From contig NZ_LMFY01000001.1 in the NCBI RefSeq assembly GCF_001426995.1, positions 1,798,496-1,862,495 on the forward strand: a stretch of 64,000 bases of DNA. The letters are read 5' to 3'. The stretch's first letter is position 1; each line of letters opens with the position of its first letter. Shown here piece by piece: positions 52,436-60,690 of the stretch. The stretch is from Microbacterium sp. Root553 (GTDB lineage: Bacteria; Actinomycetota; Actinomycetes; Actinomycetales; Microbacteriaceae). The notes under the pieces are model-generated. The model made no database searches and was not told where the DNA came from. It saw only the letters and a list, made by a program, of their open reading frames with translations. The position numbers and the translations under genes were made by a program.

Positions 52436-52945
52436 ATGATCCAGAGCAACAGGGCGTCGCTCAGCATCCACAGCGACACGAAGACGGTAGCCGAGATCTC
52501 CGCGATGCTCGGAATGGAGCCTACTCACTGGGGTGACAAAGGCGATCTCACCCCTGCCGGGCGGGCCGGTCGGAACTATGCGCCGGAGCGTCTGACACAT
52601 CAGCGGACCTACTGGTCGCTCACCGAGACAATCGATGAACCGAGCACCGAGGATCAGACCGGCTTCTCCGCACTTCGCGCGTTGGTGGTGAGACTGGAAC
52701 CCAAGGCGCAGGCGCTCATGGATCTACGCCAAGGCGGCGAAACCGTGCTCTGGTGGTCCGGAGACTCCGACAGCACGCAAGGTGGATTCGTGCTGGAGGC
52801 GGACCTGATCAGCTCCCTTGCCATGCTGGGGTGTGATGTCTTCGGGACCGCGTATCTCACCGAGGACGACGAGGACGAGGATGCGATGAGGGACAGCGAC
52901 GTCACTGAGTTCGGTATCGGAAGTACACCCACGAGCAAGAACTGA
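52436..52945 (+). CDS. DUF4279 family protein, cassette 2
   Basis: A 169-residue soluble protein with the DUF4279 layout: SNRASLSIHSDTKTVAEISAMLGMEPTHWGDKGDLTP at the N-terminus, RTYWSLTETID and the C-terminal FVLEADLISSLAMLGCDVFGTAYLTEDD. DUF4279 proteins often occur as immunity or orphan accessory genes. TAGTCT ends exactly 6 nt before ATG 52436. The acidic run TEDDEDEDAM near the end is notable. Four bases separate it from the next gene, so they form one cassette. Confidence 0.8.
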   Translation: MIQSNRASLSIHSDTKTVAEISAMLGMEPTHWGDKGDLTPAGRAGRNYAPERLTHQRTYWSLTETIDEPSTEDQTGFSALRALVVRLEPKAQALMDLRQGGETVLWWSGDSDSTQGGFVLEADLISSLAMLGCDVFGTAYLTEDDEDEDAMRDSDVTEFGIGSTPTSKN

Positions 52946-52949
52946 TCCG

Positions 52950-53513
52950 ATGGTTTCGCGGCGGTTGCACAAGGCGCTCCAACGGGCGCAGGACACGAAG
53001 TCGATTCTGCGCATCGAACGCAAGCCGAAGTTCGCCGATCGGGTCGATGGCATCGTGCTTCGAATCGGCGAGCAGTGGATTCTGATGGCGCAGACCGCCG
53101 ACGGCGGGTACTTCGACGGGTACGTCCTGCTCCGATTGCGCGATGTCGCGCGTCTCACGCCTGACGAGACATTTGCCCACGAGTTCGTCAGGTTTCAGCC
53201 TGAGTGGCCGCCTTCCTTCCCCTTCGACGTCGATCTGGACGACACTGCGTCCGCCCTCAGCGGGTTTGCGCGTCAAGGCGAATTGGTCGGGATTCAGAAG
53301 GAGAATGAACGCAGCGCGATCTGGATCGGCACTCCGGATGATGTGACTTCGCGCTATATCTACCTGAACGAAGTTCGACCAGATGCCACGTGGCATCCTC
53401 GACCGCTCGGCTACAAGCTGCGGTCGATCACGATGGCTGAGGTGGGTACGCGGTACCTCATCGGGCTATCGGAGGTCGCAGGGGCGGGTGCTTCGTCGGT
53501 TCGAGCCGACTAG
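52950..53513 (+). CDS. hypothetical protein, cassette 2
   Basis: A 187-residue soluble protein. A basic start (SRRLHKALQRAQDTKSILRIERK) is followed by beta-rich stretches (VDGIVLRIGEQWILMAQTADGGYFDGYVLLRLRDVARL, ELVGIQKENERSAIWIG, GYKLRSITMAEVGTRYLIGLSEV), an Sm/SH3-like pattern. Its TAG at 53511 directly abuts a third ychF tail. Together with DUF4279 it may be an immunity pair without its toxin. No family recognised. Confidence 0.65.
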   Translation: MVSRRLHKALQRAQDTKSILRIERKPKFADRVDGIVLRIGEQWILMAQTADGGYFDGYVLLRLRDVARLTPDETFAHEFVRFQPEWPPSFPFDVDLDDTASALSGFARQGELVGIQKENERSAIWIGTPDDVTSRYIYLNEVRPDATWHPRPLGYKLRSITMAEVGTRYLIGLSEVAGAGASSVRAD

Positions 53514-53514
53514 G

Positions 53515-53550
53515 ACGGCGACGCGGTGGAGTTCCACTTCAACAACTGAG
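53515..53550 (+). repeat. ychF-tail repeat, copy 3
   Basis: 32 of 36 bp match copy 1, and the match continues to GG before and TG after (53513-53552). In frame it reads DGDAVEFHFNN and stop. It may be the displaced original 3' end of ychF. Confidence 0.85.
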
Positions 53551-53604
53551 TGTCTCTCCTCGTACGGCGCGGGCCAGCGTGCGCCCGACCGTGCGGGAGA
53601 CCCG

Positions 53605-54798
53605 CTAGGCCGAGCGCGGATGAGGGTAGGCGGCGTCGCGTCCCTGGAAGCTGAGGATGCTCGGGTTCTGCACGACGCCCTCGCGGATCTCGATCGCGCG
53701 CGTGAGGGTGGTGTTCTCCGCCCAGGCGTCGGGGCCCTCGAGCACGGTGCGGAGGAACGGCAGCAGGGCCTCGCTGATGTCCCACGTCGCGGAGTTCCAC
53801 AGGTACGACGGGCTGTGATCGACGGCGTAGTAGTTCACGCCCTGGCCCACGGTGAACATCGGCTCATCGAACGTCGTCGGCGTGGCCCATTCGAACCCCA
53901 TGCCCTCATCGCACGAGACGTCGACGATCAGGCTGCCCGGCGTGAAACGGCTGAGGTCCTCGGTCCGCAGGTATGTCAGCGGTGCCGCGACATCCTGGAA
54001 CGTGCAGTTGACGACGATGTCGTACCGGGCGAGGAAGTCGGGGAGCAGCACCTCGCCCTCCTCCGTGCTGACCTCGCTGAGGTGGGTGGGGCCGTCGTCG
54101 GTGTTGAGCTGGGTGAGGTGGGCGTTGTGGATGGGGGAGCCCACGGCCGCTGCCCCGCGCTGCGTGAGCACCTCGATGTCGTGGACTCCGTGCGCGTTGA
54201 GCGCGGTCACCGCTCCTCGGGCGGTGGCCCCGAAGCCGATCACGACCGCGCTCAGCCGGGGTCCGTAGTCCCCGGTTGACCCGACGAGGCTCATCGCGTG
54301 GAGCACCGAGCAGTATCCGGCGAGCTCGTTGTTCTTGTGGAAGACGTGCAGGCTCATGTCGCCCTGCGAGGTCCAGTGATTCATGGCTTCGAACGCGATC
54401 AGCGTGAGGCGGTTGTCGATCGCGGTCTGCGCGAGCTCCACATCCTGCACGCAGTGCGGCCAGCCCCACAGGATCCGCCCCTCGGGGATCGCGGCGACAT
54501 CAGCCAGCTGCGGCTTGGGCAGCAGCAGGACGTCGGCGGATGCGAGGACCTCCGCCCGGTCTGCGACTCGCCCCACCCGCGATTCGATGTAGCCGGGCTC
54601 CAGCTGGAAGTCCGATCCGTAGCCGTGCTCGACGATCATCCGGGCGCGCACATCGGCGTCGATCCGGTCGAAGTGGTGCGGGTGGATCGGCAGACGCCGC
54701 TCGTTCTCCATGGACGAGCTCGCCAGCAGGCCGAGGCTGCGGAGTCCGTCATTCGACGATGCGGTGTGAGCGGTGGACGTGCGTGTCGTGTCGGACAA
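53605..54798 (-). CDS. alanine dehydrogenase/PNT-family oxidoreductase (carboxyethylornithine synthase-like)
   Basis: A 397-residue NAD(P)-dependent enzyme. The N-terminal domain has LGLLASSSMENERRLPIHPHHFDRID and the catalytic-type RILWGWPHCVQ, and the Rossmann part is RLSAVVIGFGATARGAVTALNAHG. The variant sequence and length match N5-(carboxyethyl)ornithine synthase-like members better than true alanine dehydrogenase. TTG 54798 is the only start including the whole first motif; its ribosome site is weak. It lies just beyond the last ychF tail. Substrate uncertain. Confidence 0.75.
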   Translation of the reverse strand: MSDTTRTSTAHTASSNDGLRSLGLLASSSMENERRLPIHPHHFDRIDADVRARMIVEHGYGSDFQLEPGYIESRVGRVADRAEVLASADVLLLPKPQLADVAAIPEGRILWGWPHCVQDVELAQTAIDNRLTLIAFEAMNHWTSQGDMSLHVFHKNNELAGYCSVLHAMSLVGSTGDYGPRLSAVVIGFGATARGAVTALNAHGVHDIEVLTQRGAAAVGSPIHNAHLTQLNTDDGPTHLSEVSTEEGEVLLPDFLARYDIVVNCTFQDVAAPLTYLRTEDLSRFTPGSLIVDVSCDEGMGFEWATPTTFDEPMFTVGQGVNYYAVDHSPSYLWNSATWDISEALLPFLRTVLEGPDAWAENTTLTRAIEIREGVVQNPSILSFQGRDAAYPHPRSA

Positions 54799-54977
54799 CG
54801 GGTTCCCATCTTCGGGGAACCAGGGTCAGCTCCTGTGCTGACTCTACGCCCGAAGTCACGCGGCCCTCGCCGCAGGCGGGATACGCTTGTTCGCGCAGGG
54901 TCGGCCGCGACTGTCAGATCAGCTCCGCGCAGCCCGCTCGACACCCCCACCGCGACGGCACGAGGAGAACGACGCCC

Positions 54978-55538
54978 ATGACCGACACCCAGATCTTCGA
55001 GCCAGACGGCCGTGCCATCCCCTTCGTGGACGAGGGCGACGGACCCGTAAAGCTCGTGCTGATCCAGGAGCAGGGCCTCGCGGCCGACGTGCTGGGCGTG
55101 GCCGCCCACTACCTCGCCGAAGAGGCGGGATTCCACGTCCTGCGCATCGGACACCGTGCCGGTGACGCATCGCTGGAGGAGCGTGTCGACGACGCGATCG
55201 CCGTGATCGACCACGTCGGCATCGACGACACCTGGATCGGTGGACACGGCTTCGGCGGGACGATCGCCCGCGCCCTCGTCGCCGCACACTCCGACCGGGC
55301 CAACGGACTGCTCCTGCTCGGCGTCGAGGACGTCGACGTCGCCGTGGCACCGGCGATCCCGGTGCTGATCGTGCAGGCCACCGAGGACACCGACACCCCT
55401 CCCGCGAATGCCGAGGCGCTGCACGCGACGATCCCCGACCGTTCGAGCATCAAGACGATCGCGGGTGATCACCTGTTCCCGATGCATCACCCCATCGAGA
55501 CCGGCGTGATCATCGAGGAATACCTGGACTGGGACTGA
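54978..55538 (+). CDS. alpha/beta hydrolase-like protein lacking the nucleophile Ser
   Basis: A 186-residue, short alpha/beta-hydrolase-fold protein. The elbow reads GGHGFGG where active members have GxSxG, so the usual Ser is Gly. A terminal His is in GDHLFPMHHP, and the acid region ATEDTDTPP is present. It is therefore probably non-catalytic or uses another mechanism. GAGGAGAACGACGCCC precedes ATG 54978, and TACGCT at 54883 may be its -10 with an 80-nt leader. Confidence 0.75.
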   Translation: MTDTQIFEPDGRAIPFVDEGDGPVKLVLIQEQGLAADVLGVAAHYLAEEAGFHVLRIGHRAGDASLEERVDDAIAVIDHVGIDDTWIGGHGFGGTIARALVAAHSDRANGLLLLGVEDVDVAVAPAIPVLIVQATEDTDTPPANAEALHATIPDRSSIKTIAGDHLFPMHHPIETGVIIEEYLDWD

Positions 55539-55593
55539 ACCCGTCGGCTCGCGACCGGGTGCATCCGTCGCCGGACCGCCTCTGCGTCACGGC

Positions 55594-56262
55594 TCACAGG
55601 TCGCTGTAATCGTTCGAGGGCGACTGGATCTCGGAGACCAGGTCCCCGTCGAGGGAGACGAGCACGAACATGATGCCGACCTCGCCCGGGCGCGACAGCG
55701 AGGTCGTCCCCTCCACCTCCTGATGCCCGACGCCGACCTGTTCGGCGATGCCGTCCCCGTCCTCGTCCCAGACGTCCCATCCTCCGGCACTCACGACGTC
55801 GGTTCGCGACGATCCGACGGCGAGCCCGTCGTCGGTGGTGATCGCGACGCCGTCGACGGTGGGAGCCGTCGCGGTGACCGTCGCGCTACCGGTGCCACCG
55901 GCATCGGTGACGACCATGAGGCCGTTCCATTCGTAGCGGACGAGGTCGATCTCGTAGCCGGGTGGGCTCTCGAGCTCGACCGGTGCGGGGAGTTCGCCCG
56001 TCGCATCTTCGAGCAGGGCGAGCACGCTCGCCGCATCCTCGAAGGGGGCCGTCGCCGTGTCGTCGCCGTCGACGTACTCCACGCCGTCGATGGTGATGAC
56101 CAACTGAACGGCGACTGCGGGGGTGGGCGTCGACGAAGGAGGGCTGGACGGCGGTGTCGTCGCGCTCGGCGACGCCGCTTCCTGCCCGGACTGCGGCGCA
56201 CAGGCGGTGAGCAGCACGACGCTGGTGGTGAGAGCGAGCAGAAGTCGGACGCTACGGTGCAT
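55594..56262 (-). CDS. lipoprotein, hypothetical
   Basis: A 222-residue exported lipoprotein: signal peptide SVRLLLALTTSVVLLTAC with lipobox LTAC (Cys about 21), then a Ser/Pro/Thr linker and a globular beta-rich domain (VQLVITIDGVEYVDGDDTATAPFEDAASVLALLEDATG; VRYEWNGLMVVTDAGGTG; WDVWDEDGDGIAEQVGVG). TAGCAT lies 7 nt before ATG 56262, divergent from the ABC-F gene. Calcium-like DxDGDG loop noted. Not assigned to a known family. Confidence 0.82.
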   Translation of the reverse strand: MHRSVRLLLALTTSVVLLTACAPQSGQEAASPSATTPPSSPPSSTPTPAVAVQLVITIDGVEYVDGDDTATAPFEDAASVLALLEDATGELPAPVELESPPGYEIDLVRYEWNGLMVVTDAGGTGSATVTATAPTVDGVAITTDDGLAVGSSRTDVVSAGGWDVWDEDGDGIAEQVGVGHQEVEGTTSLSRPGEVGIMFVLVSLDGDLVSEIQSPSNDYSDL

Positions 56263-56295
56263 GGGCCCGATGCTAGCGCCTGACAGACTGGTGTG

Positions 56296-57960
56296 ATGAC
56301 CGCCACCCTCGTCGCCCAGGACCTCGCAGGTGGCTATGGTCACCGCATCCTCTTCGAAGGCCTCGACCTGACCGTCGCTCCCGGAGACGTCATCGGGGTC
56401 GTGGGCGCGAACGGAGCGGGCAAGTCGACGCTGCTCCGGGTCCTCGCGGGGGTTCTCGCTCCCGCTGACGGAACGGTGTCTCTCGCACCGACCGACGCCT
56501 TCGTCGGCTGGCTGCCGCAGGAGCACGATCGGATCGAGGGTGAGACGGTCGCCGAGTACATCGCGCGACGCACGGGGTGCGCCGCGGCGACACGCGAGAT
56601 GGATGCCGCGGCTGCCGCCCTCGGCGATCCGTCGCTCGCCCCTGCGGGCACGGACCCCGCAGACACGTATTCGCTGGCCCTCGACCGCTGGCTCGCCAGC
56701 GGCGCCGCCGACCTCGATGAGCGCATCCCCGCGGTGCTGGCGGATCTGGGGCTGCCCAGCGGAGGTCGCGTCTCGGACGAGGCGCTGATGACCGGTCTGT
56801 CCGGCGGGCAGGCCGCCCGCGTGGGGCTCGCCGCCCTGCTGCTCTCGCGCTTCGACATCGTCTTCCTCGACGAGCCCACGAACGACCTCGACCTCGACGG
56901 ACTCGACCGTCTGGAGTCGTTCGTCCGCGGGCTCCGCGGCGGGGTCGTGCTCGTGAGCCATGATCGCGAGTTCCTCGCGCGCAGCGTCACCCGGGTGCTC
57001 GAGCTCGACCTCGCACAGAACTCGCATCGTCTCTACGGGGGAGGATACGACGCGTACATCGAGGAGCGCGCGGTGGTGCGCCGCCACCTGCGGGAGAAGT
57101 ACGACGAGTTCGCCGACAAGAAGGCCGACCTCGTCGCGCGCGCCCGCACCCAGCGCGAGTGGTCGAGCCAGGGCGTGCGCAACGCGATGAAGAAGTCTCC
57201 CGACAATGACAAGATCAGGCGCAAGGCATCGACGGAATCCAGCGAGAAGCAGGCCCAGAAGGTCCGCCAGATGGAGAGCCGGATCGCCCGCCTCGACGAG
57301 GTCGAAGAACCGCGCAAGGAATGGCAGCTCGAGTTCACGATCGGCTCCGCCCCGAGATCGAGCAGTGTCGTCTCGACACTCAACTCCGCGGTGCTGCGGC
57401 AGGGTGACTTCACGCTGGGCCCCGTGTCGGTGCAGGTCGATGCCGGTGACCGGATCGGGATCACCGGTCCGAACGGCGCGGGCAAGTCGACGTTGCTTCG
57501 CGCCCTGCTCGGGCGGCAGGAGCCCGTCGAGGGCAGCGCCGCACTCGGCAGCAGCGTGCAGATCGGCGAGATCGACCAGGCACGATCGCTGCTGCTCGGC
57601 GACGAGCCGCTCTCCGAGGCGTTCGAGGCAGCCGTCCCGGAGATGGCGTCTGCGGAGGTGCGGACGCTGTTGGCGAAGTTCGGACTCAGGGCCGACCACG
57701 TGACCCGGCCGGTGTCGGGCCTCTCACCCGGGGAGCGCACGCGGGCGGCGCTGGCGCTGCTGCAGGCCCGTGGAGTGAACCTGCTCGTGCTGGACGAGCC
57801 GACGAACCACCTCGATCTCGCGGCGATCGAGCAGCTCGAAGAGGCGCTCGAGTCCTACACCGGCACGCTGCTGCTGGTCACCCATGATCGACGGATGCTG
57901 GAGGCGGTGCAGACGAACCGGCGGTGGAGCGTCGCGGACGGACGCGTCGAGGAGCGCTGA
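56296..57960 (+). CDS. ABC-F family ATPase
   Basis: A 554-residue soluble protein with two ABC domains and no membrane segments. Domain 1: GANGAGKSTLL, LSGGQAARVGLAALLL, DIVFLDEPTNDLDL. Linker of about 80 residues with the basic coiled coil (VRRHLREKYDEFADKKADL...). Domain 2: GPNGAGKSTLLRAL, LSPGERTRAALALL, LLVLDEPTNHLDL. ABC-F proteins act on ribosomes as translation factors or antibiotic-protection factors; which cannot be told. CAGACT ends 6 nt before ATG 56296, preferred over the GTG 3 nt earlier. Confidence 0.93.
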   Translation: MTATLVAQDLAGGYGHRILFEGLDLTVAPGDVIGVVGANGAGKSTLLRVLAGVLAPADGTVSLAPTDAFVGWLPQEHDRIEGETVAEYIARRTGCAAATREMDAAAAALGDPSLAPAGTDPADTYSLALDRWLASGAADLDERIPAVLADLGLPSGGRVSDEALMTGLSGGQAARVGLAALLLSRFDIVFLDEPTNDLDLDGLDRLESFVRGLRGGVVLVSHDREFLARSVTRVLELDLAQNSHRLYGGGYDAYIEERAVVRRHLREKYDEFADKKADLVARARTQREWSSQGVRNAMKKSPDNDKIRRKASTESSEKQAQKVRQMESRIARLDEVEEPRKEWQLEFTIGSAPRSSSVVSTLNSAVLRQGDFTLGPVSVQVDAGDRIGITGPNGAGKSTLLRALLGRQEPVEGSAALGSSVQIGEIDQARSLLLGDEPLSEAFEAAVPEMASAEVRTLLAKFGLRADHVTRPVSGLSPGERTRAALALLQARGVNLLVLDEPTNHLDLAAIEQLEEALESYTGTLLLVTHDRRMLEAVQTNRRWSVADGRVEER

Positions 57961-57963
57961 GTC

Positions 57964-58308
57964 TCAGCGTCCCTGACGCTTCTTGTAGGGCTTGGGCTGC
58001 CCCTTGACGATCGGGGCCCGGCCCTTGCCCTTCGAGGCCTTGGCCTTGCCGCCCGCGGGAGCGACCGTCTTCGGTGCGGGCGGGGGAGCAGCGGCGACGG
58101 TCTCCTTCGCCTCGACGAGGAACAGCTCGCCGACACTCGTCAGGCGTGGTGTCCCCTCGCGGTTCACGAGTGCGTGACCGACCTCGTCCTCGAGCTTGTC
58201 GAGCGACGTGTACAGCGACGCGAGCGGGATGCCCAGCTCTTTCGCCGCACGGGGGAAGTGCAGCGTCTCGGCGAGCACGACGTACCGGCGGAGCAGTGCG
58301 ATCTTCAT
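57964..58308 (-). CDS. stand-alone LysR-type HTH with basic tail
   Basis: A 114-residue protein. The first 70 residues match a LysR winged HTH (IALLRRYVVLAETLHFPRAAKELGIPLASLYTSLDKLEDEVGHALVNR), but the roughly 200-residue effector domain is absent. A low-complexity Pro/Ala/Lys tail (PPPAPKTVAPAGGKAKASKGKG...) replaces it. It may be a chromatin-like or truncated regulator. Homologues of this size appear in Microbacteriaceae, so it is probably not a pseudogene. The 5' leader contains an 8-bp palindrome. Confidence 0.8.
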   Translation of the reverse strand: MKIALLRRYVVLAETLHFPRAAKELGIPLASLYTSLDKLEDEVGHALVNREGTPRLTSVGELFLVEAKETVAAAPPPAPKTVAPAGGKAKASKGKGRAPIVKGQPKPYKKRQGR

Positions 58309-58327
58309 GCGGGGGACGGTCCTTCTC

Positions 58328-58348
58328 GAGCCGCGACGATCGCGGCTC
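58328..58348. promoter_or_regulatory. palindrome in the leader of the LysR-type HTH gene
   Basis: GAGCCGCG-ACGAT-CGCGGCTC, perfect 8-bp arms, 20 bp upstream of ATG 58308. Operator or leader hairpin; position suggests autoregulation. Confidence 0.35.
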
Positions 58349-58394
58349 TGGTTCTAACCTACGCGAGCGGGAGGCGCGGTCACTCCGCACGCAC

Positions 58395-58424
58395 GGATGC
58401 CGCGACCCGAGGGCCGCGGCATCC
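58395..58424 (-). terminator. hairpin downstream of the HesB-like gene
   Basis: GGATGCCGCG...CGCGGCATCC, perfect 10-bp arms with a 10-nt loop, just after the stop of the HesB-like gene on the minus strand. Confidence 0.6.
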
Positions 58425-58436
58425 GGTGCACCGTGC

Positions 58437-58736
58437 TCAGGCGACCTGGGGGAGGACCGCGAAGGAGACGGAGCCCTCATCGTCGACGCCGGCGTCGAGG
58501 ATCTTGTCCTCGAGCGCGGCGGCGGCGGTCTCATCGAGGAAGAGGCGCGTGCCCGACACCTCGACGACCCGGTCTTCGGGCTCGGGGTCGGGGGTGACCA
58601 GGACCGCGAGCCGGGCACCGCCGTCGGGTCCGGGTGCCGGGGTGGAATGGATGCGGAGCCCCGCATCGGTGGCGTCGGTCTGACGGCTGACCAGGGTGTT
58701 GACGATCGCGGTGGCGTTGTCGGTGAGGGTGAGCAC
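58437..58736 (-). CDS. HesB/IscA-fold protein without cysteines
   Basis: A 99-residue protein with the Fe-S biosynthesis fold pattern: MLTLTDNATAIVNTLVSRQ, RLAVLVTPDPEPEDRVVEVSGTRLFLDETAAAALEDKILDAG. A-type carriers need three Cys (one mid, two C-terminal); this protein has none, so it should not carry a cluster in the usual way. Actinobacterial Cys-less members are widespread and of unknown role. AAGGAGAGT precedes ATG 58736. Confidence 0.82.
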   Translation of the reverse strand: MLTLTDNATAIVNTLVSRQTDATDAGLRIHSTPAPGPDGGARLAVLVTPDPEPEDRVVEVSGTRLFLDETAAAALEDKILDAGVDDEGSVSFAVLPQVA

Positions 58737-58812
58737 GAGACTCTCCTTCCGGTTGCGGTCACGACGCGGTTGCGGCGCGTTCGGGACACGATTCCGAACC
58801 CCGCCGCGCGAT

Positions 58813-59400
58813 TCAACCCGACGCGCCCCGTTCGGAGGGGTCTCCCACCTGATGCAGAGGTTTTCTCAGGAAGACCTGCTCGGTGCCGTCCCCCTGCGGG
58901 ATCCGCTCGTGCTCGCGATACCCGACCGATTCGTAGAGCCGGATGTTGGCCTCGCTCAGACTGCCGGTGAAGAGCTCGGCGACCTCGGCCGACGACGACC
59001 GCTCGGCGGCGTCGAGCAGCCTGCGTCCGATGCCCCCGCCCTGGGTGTCCGGGGCGATGGCGATCCTGCCGATCAGCAGCACGCCGTCATCCTCGACGAA
59101 GCGGATCGCGCCCACCAGCCTGCCGTCGATGCGGGCGGTGAGACCGTCGCCCGCCCGCAGCTCCGCCTCGACCTCCGCGAGCGTCTGCGTGAGCGGGGGC
59201 ATGTCGGCGCTGCCGTAGATCTGCGCCTCCGACACGAATGCGGCGCGCTGGAGCGTGAGCACCTCTCCCGCATCCGATTCCGTGATCGCGGCGATCACGA
59301 TCTCCGGGTGGGCGTCCTGCGCGCCGGCATCGCCGGTCTGTGCTCTCTGGGTGTCCGATGTTCTCTGGGTGTCCGATGTTCTCTGGGTGTCCGATCTCAT
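58813..59400 (-). CDS. GNAT-family N-acetyltransferase
   Basis: A 195-residue acyl-CoA-dependent acetyltransferase. Motif A is IGRIAIAPDTQGGGIGRRLLDAAE, with a terminal YESVGYREHERIPQGDGTEQVFL. The N-terminus has three SDTQRT units encoded by an 18-bp tandem repeat. ATG 59400 is the first in frame within the repeat; a weak GGCGGAG precedes it. Substrate unknown. Confidence 0.85.
   Translation of the reverse strand: MRSDTQRTSDTQRTSDTQRAQTGDAGAQDAHPEIVIAAITESDAGEVLTLQRAAFVSEAQIYGSADMPPLTQTLAEVEAELRAGDGLTARIDGRLVGAIRFVEDDGVLLIGRIAIAPDTQGGGIGRRLLDAAERSSSAEVAELFTGSLSEANIRLYESVGYREHERIPQGDGTEQVFLRKPLHQVGDPSERGASG
59345..59398. repeat. three tandem 18-bp repeats in the GNAT gene
   Basis: Units at 59345, 59363 and 59381 (CTCTGGGTGTCCGATGTT on the plus strand) encode SDTQRT on the minus strand. 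The first two are identical; the third differs in its last 3 bp. The unit length of 18 keeps frame, so copy number may vary. Confidence 0.85.
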
Positions 59401-59530
59401 CACTCCGCCACGATCCGACGTGCCGGAGGAGGCTGTCAACCCCCTCGATCGGCGGGGCGTCGCGGCGTTACGGTCTGTGGGCCGGGGCCCGCACGTCGCT
59501 CCGGATCCACTCACAGAGCAGGAGACACCC

Positions 59531-60073
59531 ATGGCTGAGAAGACGAAGTCCACGACTGCCGCCTCCGCGAAGCGCGGCGCGAAGACGACCAGGCGTCAGA
59601 ACGCGGAGAAGGGCTTCACCGCGTCCTCCGAGCTCGCCGGCAACCTCCAGACCGTGCTCGTCGACCTCATCGAACTCTCGTTGCAGGGCAAGCAGGCGCA
59701 CTGGAACGTCGTGGGCCGCAACTTCCGCGACACGCACCGCCAGCTCGACGAGATCATCGACGCCGCGCGCGAGTTCAGCGACACCGTCGCCGAACGCATG
59801 CGCGCCCTGCACGCGGTGCCGGACGGCCGCACGGACACGATCGCGGAGACGACGTCGCTGCCGGCCTTCCCGGCCGGCGAGGTGTCCACCACCGACACGA
59901 TCGATCTGATCACCGCGCGCCTGGATGCCGTCGTCGGCACGATCCGCGACGTCCATGACGCGATCGACGAGGAGGACCCGACCTCGGCCGACATCCTGCA
60001 CGCGGTCCTCGAGAGCCTCGAGCAGTTCGCCTGGATGGTCAGCGCCGAGAACCGCACGCCCGCAGGCCGCTGA
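59531..60073 (+). CDS. dps: Dps family DNA-binding ferritin
   Basis: A 180-residue protein storing iron and protecting DNA in stress. Ferroxidase-centre residues are in KQAHWNVVGRNFRDTHRQLDEIIDAAREFSD (His, Asp, Glu). The N-terminus has a Lys/Ala-rich tail (KTKSTTAASAKRGAKTTRRQ) suited to DNA binding. ATG 59531 with GGAGACACCC. Terminator follows. Confidence 0.96.
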   Translation: MAEKTKSTTAASAKRGAKTTRRQNAEKGFTASSELAGNLQTVLVDLIELSLQGKQAHWNVVGRNFRDTHRQLDEIIDAAREFSDTVAERMRALHAVPDGRTDTIAETTSLPAFPAGEVSTTDTIDLITARLDAVVGTIRDVHDAIDEEDPTSADILHAVLESLEQFAWMVSAENRTPAGR

Positions 60074-60082
60074 GCCGTCGCC

Positions 60083-60110
60083 GGTGGGTCGCTCTCAGGA
60101 GCGGCCCACC
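60083..60110. terminator. hairpin between dps and DUF6328 genes
   Basis: GGTGGGTCGCTC-TCAG-GAGCGGCCCACC, 12-bp arms with one G-T pair. It sits between convergent genes, overlapping the last codons of the DUF6328 gene. Confidence 0.75.
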
Positions 60111-60607
60111 GCTCTGCGCACGAGACGCGGAAGGACGAGCGAGAGCAGTCCTATCGCCACCAGCGAGGCCACCAGAGCGATCAGCCCGGCGGTGCGATCC
60201 ACGGTGAAGTCGACGATGAGCGTCGTCACGCCGATCGTGAGGGCGGCGATCACCACGAGGTCGATCTTCACGATGCCGGCCGCCACGCGCACCAGCTCGG
60301 GCTTGCGGCGTCGCCCGAAGGTGGCACGATGCATGCCGACGGGGGCGAGAGCGAGGATCGTCGCCAGGGCGGCGAGGCCGACCAGCACGACGTAGAGGTC
60401 GCGCTGGAGCTCATCCATGTCCTCGAAGCGGGGCTGGAAGGCCACCGCGAGCAGGAAGCCGGTGAGGATCTGCGTCCCGGTCTGCATGACGCGCAGCTCC
60501 TGCAGCAGCTCGTCCCAGTTGCGATCGGCCCGCTCGTTGCGGGTCTCATCGCGTCCGTCGGCCTGATCGTCGAGCTCGGCCGGCGTCGCGCGCTGTTCGG
60601 GTTCCAT
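60095..60607 (-). CDS. DUF6328 membrane protein
   Basis: A 170-residue protein. A polar N-terminus with the conserved RNWDELLQELRVMQTGTQILTGFLLAVAFQPRF precedes about four membrane helices (LYVVLVGLAALATILALAPV; IDLVVIAALTIGVTTLIVDFTVD; LIALVASLVAIGLLSLVLPRL). GAGACT ends 6 nt before ATG 60607. Family assigned from memory of the RVxQTGxQxLxGF signature; function unknown. Confidence 0.85.
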   Translation of the reverse strand: MEPEQRATPAELDDQADGRDETRNERADRNWDELLQELRVMQTGTQILTGFLLAVAFQPRFEDMDELQRDLYVVLVGLAALATILALAPVGMHRATFGRRRKPELVRVAAGIVKIDLVVIAALTIGVTTLIVDFTVDRTAGLIALVASLVAIGLLSLVLPRLVRRAVGRS

Positions 60608-60690
60608 GCGGCCAGTCTCGTGGCGCAGGTCCGATCGTGTCCACAGTCTTGTGTGCGCACGACGGGGTGCGTGCGCGACGGGCTCCGGTC

